Assembly (NCBI GenBank): GCA_003427395.1
Contig: BFEA01000451.1
Coordinates: 238,839-279,033 of the forward strand
Length of the DNA: 40,195 nucleotides
DNA from: Chara braunii
Taxonomy: Eukaryota; Streptophyta; Charophyceae; Charales; Characeae
Direction of reading: 5' to 3'
The stretch's first letter is position 1. Each line of letters opens with the position of its first letter. The position numbers were made by a program, and so were the translations under genes. The notes below the pieces were generated by a model. That model was not told the origin of the DNA and did not search any database. It worked only from the letters and a program-made list of their open reading frames with translations. Shown here in pieces: positions 20,312-28,090 of this stretch.

Positions 20312-21060
20312 AAGCTAGACCATTCAACTTAGAAACAAAGTCTAGCTTGATCATTGGATATACACAAACACAAGGCACTACTACTTTTCTTTTTTTTGGG
20401 CGTATGACTAGGTCATTCAACTTACAAACAAAGCCTAATCGCTCTTTACTGTTTAGTAGCCAAGTTATATATATTTTTCTGCTTCTAGTCTTTTAAGGTA
20501 GCATACGACTGAACCATTCAACTTAGAAACTAAGTTCAGCTTGCCTCTTCTTACCATCAATTAATATTCTTAATTAATACTTTCTTCATTATGATAAGTT
20601 GTGGTTAGACCATTCAACTCAGAAACAAAGTCTGACTAGCGTGTTCATAAGTAAAATAACTGTAGAGTATATGTAGAACTTTTTCTTGGTTCCAACATGT
20701 GCGTGGCTCCAGACCAAACCATTCAACTTAGAACATCAGCCTGACCATTCGCCCGATTCCCTCAGAATAAAGAAAAAAGAAGTTTGAGTCATCCAACTTA
20801 TGAAGGAAGTTCAAACTCCCTTTTCTAAAAACAATAAAGAAACATAAGAAGACTGAGTCATTCACTCATAAATCTTAAAATACATCAAGGCGACCAAACC
20901 ATTCAACTTAGAAACAAAACTTGGTCTCAGAAAATGCAATCGCATGTAGCCCACGCAAGTCAGAGCAACCAGACCATCCAACTTGGGAACAAAGTCTGAT
21001 CCTCCTGACAGTTAAAATAAATATAGCACTAGACCATTCAACTTAGAAACTAAGCCCAAC
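20312..21060. repeat. Array of ~10 hairpins with a conserved 19-nt loop
   Basis: The unit is arm, CATTCAACTTAGAAACAAA, complementary arm. Loop starts: 20321, 20414, 20515, 20611, 20720, 20790, about 20859, 20900, 20975 and 21035, with unconserved A/T-rich spacers. Arms vary but pair. Unit 1: AAGCTAGAC/GTCTAGCTT, 9 bp perfect. Unit 3: CTGAAC/GTTCAG, 6 bp. Unit 4: TGGTTAGAC/GTCTGACTA, 9 bp with two G-T pairs. Unit 6: AGTTTGAGT/GTTCAAACT, 9 bp with two G-T pairs. Unit 8: GACCAA/TTGGTC, 6 bp. Unit 9 keeps 5 bp; unit 2 keeps 5 bp plus a mismatch; units 5, 7 and 10 are eroded. No coding frame covers the array. It lies inside the 7.94-kb element. Function unknown. Confidence 0.85.
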
Positions 21061-21715
21061 CTTTGGTTGATCTAGACAATCATAAGCAAAACCACCTTCC
21101 TCCCGCCTTCCCCTAATTCACAACCCTTCTTCAGTCTGAATTCAGACTAACAACAAAAACGAAACCGAGATTGTAAATGGATTCCTTTACATAGCTCTGA
21201 TTTAAGTTCAGAAAGTTAAACATAAACTCAGTAGGGATGCATGCAATATACTCAGTCAGACTGTAGCAAAATATATACTTAAGGGTTTTAACTAGGTTTA
21301 TAGAATGTGATGAAGGTTACCACTCAATTCCCTGCCTCCAAAACCTCGCCTAGGTTAGAGCTCCCACAATCGGTGGGGCAGCCTCCCAAAGAGGCCTTGA
21401 CACAGATTACGGGTTGAAATCCCACATGCCGCCTTCCTCTCCGAACCAATTGACCAGACTTAGAGTACGAAGGGCAAAAGAAGAAAAATTGAATCGCTCA
21501 GATACAAGAGAGGTACGCTCGGGCTTGCTTGAGATGACCTTGGTTCCTTAATGCGCCTGAGGGCCCCGCAATGATGGCAAAAAAATGCGCAACAATTCGG
21601 TCAACTACAGTCAAACCTTCAACTGTTGACTCCCCGACGCCCTTTCGATTCGCAGCAAAAAGACCCCCTACAACGATTTCAACCGCTCCACAAATGCTCG
21701 TGACCCCAAGTGTGT
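21061..21715. other. Unassigned interior of the 7.94-kb element
   Basis: No convincing frame or repeat. It becomes more GC-rich from about 21350. A short open frame starting at 21571 is Thr/Pro-rich and unrecognised, and I do not call it a gene. Confidence 0.4.
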
Positions 21716-22200
21716 TGGCTACAGGTAAGCTTGCAAGTTCACAGCTTGCCTCCTTGAGTGCGCCGGGTTGTGGGATGAAATGACATACCGACCAACAAAC
21801 AGATCTCTAGTCCCTGCCGCTGATCCGTCGTAACTTCAATTGACGAGTTGAGCATTACAACGGCTAGCAGGTAGCTTGCTCCCTTACTCTAATGTCGACG
21901 ATTGGATGGTAACGTGTTGGCTGACTGATAAGTCTTCACTCTGTGACTTACTCTCTCACAGCTCCGGATAATGGGATGAGTTGCACTCCTGCCAACAAGT
22001 GAGTTTGCAGCCTCACAGGTTTGCAGGACGGGAAGCGCATCGCCCAACAGGTAAGTCTCCAAGCCTTTCCCCTGTTAATGAGATGATTGGGTCGCCGACC
22101 AATCAAGTAAGTACTCAGTCTGCAACTCTCCTCCTCGCTCCCTCAGTTCGGCAATTGGATGAGCGACGTGCAGGCTGCAAGTAAGTCGTCCCCTCATGCA
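21716..22200. repeat. Degenerate 53-80-bp tandem array with ARGTAAGT core
   Basis: A core NCCAAC-ARGTAAGTCTNCAGYC recurs near 21724, 21798, 21869, 21927, 21997, 22050, 22104 and 22178, with a second anchor (ATTGGATGAG-like) between cores. Copies are strongly diverged, so it is easily missed. The core looks like a plant 5' splice site (AG-GTAAGT), which could be chance. Confidence 0.65.
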
Positions 22201-23648
22201 TGACCCCTTCGCTACTCCAATTGGCATAAAGGGCAAGGTCAAAGTGAATCCGCTGCAAGTCATAGAGATATGCAATGCCTTCAGTTATATGCACAGAGAG
22301 ATGGAGAAACGCTACTTCCACCAACACATAGAGCAAACACATCTGCCAACGGATAAGTTTTCAATCTCGTCGTCGGCCCGACGCTATTGCTACGCCGAAT
22401 GCTAGTGTGAGCAGAGCCGAAACAGACCTTTCACCGATAGGATGAACGAAATTGGAATGAATTTTCTCCTAGAACCAAGCCGTGCGCGCCTCCTAAGATG
22501 AGCTGAACCCGGATGAATCCCCCGCTCATACATGGAAGCATCCACCGTTCTTCAAACCACGTGTGCTGTGAGATCGAAACGAGCCTTCATGCTAGAGCAC
22601 GTGAGTGATTGCTGCTTTCTCATACGTACTAGCATAGCGAGCAATTACCCCCATCGTTAAGACGCCCCAAATCGAAATGAATCAACCGCTATATCGCGGA
22701 AATATGCATTCACTCCCATTTGTCTTATCGTAGCGTAGTCCTCGACAGTCATAGTGGTCACACCGCTCCATGGATCGAGGATCTGAGTCCGTCAATCAAT
22801 TCGCAACATTTGAAAGCCCCCCAAAACGATTCACCACCCGCCTGTTTCTGCCATGTATCAAGTGGGATCTAAGATTTATACTCCTTCCGTGATCCTGCTA
22901 CTCCATACCTCCGCGCACCCCATTTCCCCTTGCGCACCGAAACTAACATTCTAGCTTCAAATCTAACACCACTAATCGACTCGCCCTACCTAGAAACCTC
23001 AAGCTTGGGTTTTAGCTCGCTCGATTCCGTACCAGACCAAGTGAACTCTTAGTTTTTCTACCCTTGCCACATCTGCTTCTGCCATCTCTCCACGCACCAA
23101 CTCTCACTCCTACTTCCTTTTCTACTAACCTCTCACTAAATCTAACCACGAATTTGTATTTTCCATACCCCAAAACCCTGTCTCTATCTTCCACTCGGTC
23201 AATTCCGCCAAGCCTTACGCAGGCTAAGTACTCCTCGTTGCGCCTTGGCCCGTTCTTTCCACCATCTTCTTCACAGAAAGTATATGGTGCCGAATCCCGC
23301 TAGATTCATTCCTCCCTCCTTCCTTTTTCACAACCTTACCCCTTCCTCTGATTCGCTCCATCGTCACCTCTGCTTTCCCATGCATTAAATTGGACGCTAA
23401 GCGAGATACCACAGAGGGTGCCAAATGATACACACAGTGAAGCGGTGGTCACAAAAGTCGAAGTCCGCTATGGAGTCTGTAACAGTTTCGTCGGGGGAAG
23501 TTGTCGCGGAACCAGTCAACCTTGAAAAAATGGATAGTGCAGAAGCGCCCGACCTATAATCGGCCTTCAGAACCACCTCGACGTATAGGAGGGCGCAGGC
23601 CCTGCCGCGAAGTCCGAACATGGGCCTAGGTGGGGCGGGTCCCAGAGC
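22201..23648. other. Unassigned interior of the 7.94-kb element
   Basis: One further ATAAGTTTTCA core near 22350 may extend the repeat array. The rest is pyrimidine-rich with short frames only, and no protein family is recognised. Confidence 0.4.
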
Positions 23649-23923
23649 TGCCATTTCGTCAAAACAAACATTTTATATTTTTTGAACGAAATTGAAACTA
23701 AGTATTTTGGGCAAAAATAAGTCCAAATTTTTGGCTCCTAAGGGTCCGGCGTTCTAAAAAAGCAGGACCCCTTGGATGTATCTGGTCTTGAGCTACATCC
23801 ACATACATCTAGGGGGTCCAGCGTTTTAAGAACGTCGGATCCTCAGGAGCCAAAAATTTGGCCAAAATACTTAGTTTCAGTTTCGTTCAAAAAATAAAAA
23901 ATGTTCGTTTTGACGAAATGGCA
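23649..23923. mobile_element. MULE-like foldback element (275 bp)
   Basis: Long inverted arms of about 105 bp (from TGCCATTTCGTCAAAACA to its complement ending at 23923) surround a centre of about 60 bp containing TGGATGTATC...CATACATCTA. Arms are roughly 85-90% alike. Flanks GTCCCAGAGC (23639-23648) and GTTCCAGCGT (23924-23933) match at 7 of 10, consistent with a decayed 9-10-bp duplication of Mutator-like elements. Non-coding. It is inserted in the 7.94-kb element, so younger than it. Confidence 0.7.
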
Positions 23924-24212
23924 GTTCCAGCGTAGACCCTGATGGTATTAGCAAATGTTCAAATTAGAACTTTGGAGGCCTAAGAGGAGAAGGGCTCCAT
24001 AGGACCGCAGCCATGCCGCAACACCACCGTGGTTCGGCCTGGTCCAACATCTTTTGGAACCCAATGGGCTTGCTCATACTCAAACCTCTTACAACAGATG
24101 GTGGGTTGGCGGACGATACACCCACAGCGGCCCCCACCACTGGGTTTCTTTCGCCTTGTGGGCCTAATCACCCACCGTTGCGCATATCCGTTAACCACCA
24201 TCAGTTTTAGTG

Positions 24213-24950
24213 TCGCGCCCGACTTAAAAATGATAACAAAAAGGAAAATAATAATAATAATAATAATAATAAATTAATAATCATAAAAATGAAAGGTAAA
24301 ACTGCACGCCGAGGGAAAGAAAAAGGGGAATATTAATATCGCATTGGTCCCGTCGAGCTACCCTGCGGGGAACAAAACCATGGTGGAGAGTCTTGCCGGA
24401 CCCTCGAACCCTGGACTTCTTATCGCCGCTCCAATACTCTTGCGTCGTTGCCTGCCAGCCTCGATCCCTGAATCTCCCGAATGAAGGTCCGACACCGTAA
24501 CCAATAGTACTAGGCCCAAGACTGAGCCTAATGCTAACAGTAATTCTATATAAACGAGTACTACGTGGCGCGCGGCCAATTGAAACATATCAAAGTTATA
24601 CCTCGACTTGTCCACTAAATTCACGACCGCCAAGCTCCACGCCTTCTGCGCACTTATTCCCTCACATGCCGCGATCAAATGTATCAGTCAAAATAAAATA
24701 TCATTTAATCCTAGTTTAAATAAAAAACAAAGATTAGTCGGCAACCACGCCGACTTTTCAATCATTATTTAGGAGATCACGCGCGCCTTCCCACATTGTC
24801 ACACATACCCAACCTCTAGTCAAACATTTAATCAACGTAATCGAAACACATTCGCGACTCGCACGGTGTACTCAAACTTTAAACCAAACCTATTTTTTGT
24901 CACTTGCAAAAACCAGGGCAGATACCCTTGTAAGGGTATTCGCACTTACA
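24213..24950 (+). mobile_element. Possible LTR-like block at the right end
   Basis: Opens TGTCGCGCCCGAC, has an (AAT)n run (about 24247-24275) and a TATA-like box (24544-24558), and closes with an 18-bp palindrome ATACCCTT-GT-AAGGGTAT (24922-24939) and CTTACA. TGTCRCGCCC openings are common in plant Ty3-type LTRs. Without a second copy this remains a suggestion. Confidence 0.35.
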
Positions 24951-26140
24951 ACGACCATATTACTTTTCAGCATTCCTTTGGGAGATCATCTATCCCAGGT
25001 GTTATACTTTCATCCATTTGTAGCAAGGTTGTCCAAACTTCCTCCTTTGACACTGGTTCCTCCAACCTGTCCCATTGTTCTTGCGATAATGATTGAGAGA
25101 GAGGTTATAGAAAACATGATAAAGATTTGTCTACTTCGTCTGCGTTCACTGAAGATACAATTTTTTTTTTGAAAAAGTCATAAGCGACCTTCAGACTACT
25201 TGCAGACGATACAACCCCTTCTGGAAGGGGCTTATCAAGATCCATGAGGGCCTCAACGGTCGATCTCCTGACTCTTGTACTAAACAGGGCAAAGAAAAGC
25301 AGTATCCATATGACCTTTTGTCTAACCCCTGATTAGATTCTCTTACCAACGATGTTATGCAACGTAGAGAAGTTGATTTTTTAAGCTTTGAATGTCTACA
25401 TAAAGTAGGGAATCATGAGTATGATTTTGTTGTTTATAATTAAGAATTTGTTCTTGAATTTCAAGTTCATGATTGTATCTAGATTTAGCTATCAATTTAG
25501 AGTATTCATTACATTTTTTAGCAAAAAAAATTAAAGTTTATTCACCCATTGTTAAACCATGATAAATATGAGTCATATTTGGCTTTGGTGGTCTGCCAAA
25601 AATCTCAAACATCCCGTATATAAGTTCTAAGCCCTGATTGTGTGAGTAATGAAGAGTTTAACTTATAAAAACTTCTTCCTTGGTCCGTTTTTCAACGAAA
25701 GGATAAGAGTATAACACACATTTTGTAATCCGCCCCCGGCCAAGGGCATTGGGGTAATATATCGGCCCCCACTAAAGCACAATCTAGGTCTTCTGATATG
25801 AGGATCAAATCTATCCATGATCTAGACTGATGTGGAGAGCCATAATTTCTAATACATGTATATAAACGTTTCCGCAGAAAGAAACGCCAATAAGTGTCAA
25901 AACGATTCTCTGACTCACATAAATGTTGGATAATCCGTTCATTTTCCTCTATATACCCTGGGCAAGGTATCAAAATCTTCGAGCGATCCATCCATCTATC
26001 TGCCAGTATCTGGGGCTACATTGAAATCCCCTACTATGACCACAGGGATGCCTTTGGGGATGTGCCCACGAATCTCTTGAAAAACGTTTTTTTTTTCCTG
26101 CACAACATTGGGCCCATAAATGTTGAGAACACATATCAAC
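24951..26140 (-). pseudogene. LINE B piece 2: endonuclease end, linker, RT start
   Basis: Minus strand: GDFNVAPDTGRWMDRS (about 26030-25983, holding the GDFN endonuclease motif), a segment with SWIDLILIS (about 25815-25790) and PGADYKM in place of the GLDH motif. A long degraded linker follows, then VRRSTVEALMDLDKPLPEGV (about 25270-25215) and SKEEVWTTLLQMDESITPGI (about 25052-24993), matching the LINE A stretch around SKEEIWLALMQMDEEKTPGI. The D-H pair of the endonuclease is changed (the DH equivalent reads DY), so the nuclease would be dead even without the frameshifts. Confidence 0.78.
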
Positions 26141-26171
<31 letters not shown>

Positions 26172-26289
26172 TTTTAAAGCACACGTGCTCCATCTATTGG
26201 TGGGGAGCAGCACCTGCTGGAAACCGGGTCCAGCGTCCCATAGATACAACCATATCCTCTCAAATTGGCACGAGCTGGGAACCGGGCCC
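26141..26289 (-). mobile_element. Short retroposon (SINE-like) inserted in LINE B endonuclease
   Basis: 149 bp on the minus strand, from GGGCCCGGTTCCCAGC to A25 (T at 26141-26165). Flanks AGAACACATATCAAC (26126-26140) and AGAACACAGATTAAC (26290-26304) form a 15-bp target duplication with two mismatches. Two similar halves each carry the tail hairpin: CTGGG/CCCAG (26275-26291) and GCTGGA/TCCAGC (26216-26234), both around CCCGGTT. The second half, through CCACCAATAGATGGAGC, matches the 3' ends of LINE B and LINE C. Removing it rejoins LEIKLICVLNIYGPN in LINE B. No clear tRNA, 7SL or 5S head, so it could be a SINE or a rearranged truncated LINE. Confidence 0.75.
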
Positions 26290-26560
26290 AGAACACAGAT
26301 TAACTTTATTTCTAGCATTACTAAAACATATATCCACCTCCCCTGATCCTTATCAGCTTCCCAATATACCACCTCAATCCTTGAGTCTAGGGGAACCCAA
26401 AATGGTCACTCCCGCTGAACCACTGTGAGGTGTAAACGCTTGATATTTCTTAGAGCCCCATCCCAGGTTATGGGCCCTTCTACGGTCATTTCCGTTCTGC
26501 CTTTGCGATGGCGGTTATATCTTGTAGGAGGGCAAAAGACCATCAAAGGTGACTGGATCT
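26290..26560 (-). pseudogene. LINE B piece 1: endonuclease N-terminal part
   Basis: Minus strand: DSRIEVVYWEADKDQGRW and MLEIKLICV (about 26395-26300) match LINE A's DSRVEVVNWAADEQQSCW and MLELELICI. Upstream, in a shifted frame, SGSAGVTILGSP matches PASVGVAIWIPP. Similarity fades near 26470-26560, so LINE B is probably 5'-truncated or joined to the plus-strand LINE fragment there. Confidence 0.68.
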
Positions 26561-27180
26561 AGAGATGGGGTCGCAGAGAGGTGGTCAGGAGGGTTGACAA
26601 GTGGAAGGGTGGGATGGTTTGGTATGCCCCTTTTTCTCTAGAGACCCCTGATGTTTCTTGGGCAAGGGTGGTGGGCAAGAAGGGTCCTAGAACCATGGTC
26701 ACCCTTGAGGAAACCATCCCTATTTAGGTGGTGGACTGCTTGGGTAGCAGATGGGCGTCCGACCTGACAACCCCCTGATTGATCTCCCTTTGACCCAAAG
26801 GGCTGGAAGTGGGATCTTGATTAGAAGTCATCATGCCCTGCGAAGTATACACAGTCAACGAGGGCTTTAGGCTCTTGCATAAGGAGGTCTGTGTTACGTC
26901 CATTCTGAAGAAACATGGATGAATGATCTAAACATAGGCCGTACGAGTTTGAACGGGGTCTGTTGGCAGGTTGGGAAGAGCATTAGGCCAAAGAAATATC
27001 ACAACCTCGAGTGGAAAATACTTCACAAATGCCTTCCTACTGCGCATCGGGTGATAGACTTATCGACACTGGAGAAGAGAGGTGTTGTTGTCCCTTGGTG
27101 CAGTTACATGAGGTACAGGGACCATGCTCCTTTGACTAGCACTTTTCTGGTATTTTGGGCAGACGTCGCGGGGTAGAGGG
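26561..27180 (+). pseudogene. LINE D fragment: pre-zinc linker and zf-RVT
   Basis: Plus strand: VNEGFRLLHKEVCVTSILKK (about 26850-26910) aligns to VKSAYRKLRAKKELRDIVQQ of LINE A. KKYHNLEWKILHKCLPTAHR (26991-27050) aligns to KIKSLQWQIVHRCLPTNSW, and WCSYM to the first cysteine pair with the second Cys lost. Upstream similarity to about 26600 is weak. Multiple stops. It lies head to head with the 5' end of LINE B. Confidence 0.65.
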
Positions 27181-27357
27181 GATATCCAACCCCCCCTCCC
27201 TGCTTCCTGATTTTGTTTCTATGAGACTAACATATTTGAGGGGAACCATACATGGAACTCATCGTGTGGAAACTCTGCTCCCTCCTTGACAAACATTTTT
27301 ATGTTCTCCACTTGTGAAGCGTAAGAAAGTCTCATGCTTTGGCGCGACACAGTCTTA

Positions 27358-27496
27358 CCTTGGTCAGAAGTAGCATACCAAGGTGTCTTGCAGTGGTGCA
27401 ACACATCCTCTTGCCTTGGCCAGAAGAGGGACACCAAGGTGCCTTGCTGTGCGGGACAGCAAGGTACTTACCTTGGGAAGAAGCAGCATCCCAAGG
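27358..27496. repeat. Tandem hairpin cluster (CCTTGG...CCAAGG x3)
   Basis: CCTTGG at 27358, 27414 and 27471 each pairs with CCAAGG exactly 20 bp further on (27378, 27434, 27491), with related 14-nt loops (RCAGAAGNAGNAYA-like). The spacers also fold: TTGCA/TGCAA (27388-27401) and CCTTGCTGT/ACAGCAAGG (27442-27464, perfect 9 bp). The period is 56-57 bp. Confidence 0.88.
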
Positions 27497-27735
27497 CTAT
27501 GAATCCCCCGCGGCCGTGGTCATGACCGCAGCGGTTGGGGTCTGCCACGACCCTCCACCGCCGAGGGAAGAGGGGGTTGGGGAGGGGGGTTGCAGATTGT
27601 GATTCTGAAACCCCGATTCTACCCCCCTAAACAGAAAAATGTTTAAAATTTAAAAATATAATTTTCGGGGGGGTGGTTTTTGGTGTGTGAAAAAAAAAAA
27701 ATAAAATAAAAAAAAAAATGATTGATTGATTGTTT

Positions 27736-27790
<55 letters not shown>

Positions 27791-27840
27791 GGGGGAGGGG
27801 TCCTCTCTCCCCTCCCCTCGGCACACACACACACACACAT
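27497..27840. repeat. Microsatellite module, copy 1
   Basis: Order: CTATGAATCCCCCGCGG with a GGTCATGACC palindrome, GC-rich, A-rich, (GATT)n at 27719-27788, a G/C-strand tract (27789-27821), then (CA)n at 27822-27840. Copy 2 at 39766-40139 begins with nearly the same sequence but has the GATT-tract-CA part inverted. The asparagine/serine-repeat frames here are repeat artefacts. Confidence 0.75.
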
Positions 27841-28086
27841 ACATACTGAAGGATTGGAGATTAGGATTATCTACTAAGCCCTCCTGCTTGCCCTGGTATG
27901 TGTACCCCCCTCTTTGCTTGTGGTTTTCCCCTTGGTGGGCTTGTTTGGTCTCAACTGAAGAAAAGGGAATGGTAGTAAAAGATTTTTTAGAATTGAAAAA
28001 AGAAAAAATGTAAGGAGGAGAATAGGGAATGGAAAGGATGAAAAAAGATAAAAAAGAAAAAAAGAAAAAATTGAGGAGGAGAAAAG
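27841..28086. other. Purine-rich LINE A target site
   Basis: AGGAGGAGAATAGGGAATGG (28012-28031) and GAGGAGGAGAAAAG (28073-28086) are two related purine-rich units. The second is the 5' copy of the LINE A target duplication. The 3' flank (35940 onward) reads like the rest of a second 60-bp unit, so LINE A landed in a small tandem repeat. Confidence 0.75.
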
Positions 28087-28090
28087 ACAG

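Larger units (their letters stand above)
17013..24950. mobile_element. 7.94-kb coding-poor TG...CA insertion in LINE B
   Basis: The element starts TGTCGGGCGC and ends GCACTTACA. ACGA flanks it on both sides (17009-17012 and 24951-24954). Removing it joins minus-strand codons reading IWSSLSDDLMEYY, matching MWPHFSDDLMQYY in LINE A, so both edges are well placed. TG...CA ends and a 4-bp duplication suggest an LTR-type integrase product. A sequence opening TGTCGCGCCCGAC at 24213, with a TATA-like TATATAAACGAG (24548), could start a 738-bp right LTR, but I see no matching copy at the left end. The interior has several tandem arrays, a hairpin array and a foldback, and no recognisable gag or pol. 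Best guess: a large non-autonomous retrotransposon derivative with a missing or diverged LTR. Orientation unknown. Confidence 0.6.

Noticed and set aside
20312-21060. CRISPR array reading of the regularly spaced repeats
   Set aside because: The spacing is irregular (43-109 bp), the repeat is a hairpin with varying arms, there is no leader or cas gene, and the context is eukaryotic.
24400-24500. Second tRNA-like B box (GGTTCGAGGGTCC, minus strand)
   Set aside because: The upstream arms do not form a cloverleaf and the A box is not convincing.
17013-24950. Helitron interpretation, because of the terminal hairpin ATACCCTT-GT-AAGGGTAT
   Set aside because: The end is TTACA rather than CTRR, the start is TG rather than TC, and there is a 4-bp target duplication, which Helitrons do not make.
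17013-24950. Simple Ty3/Ty1 element with two LTRs
   Set aside because: I could not find the 24213-24950 block, or any other block, repeated at the left end, and no gag/pol motif is visible; left open for a dot-plot.
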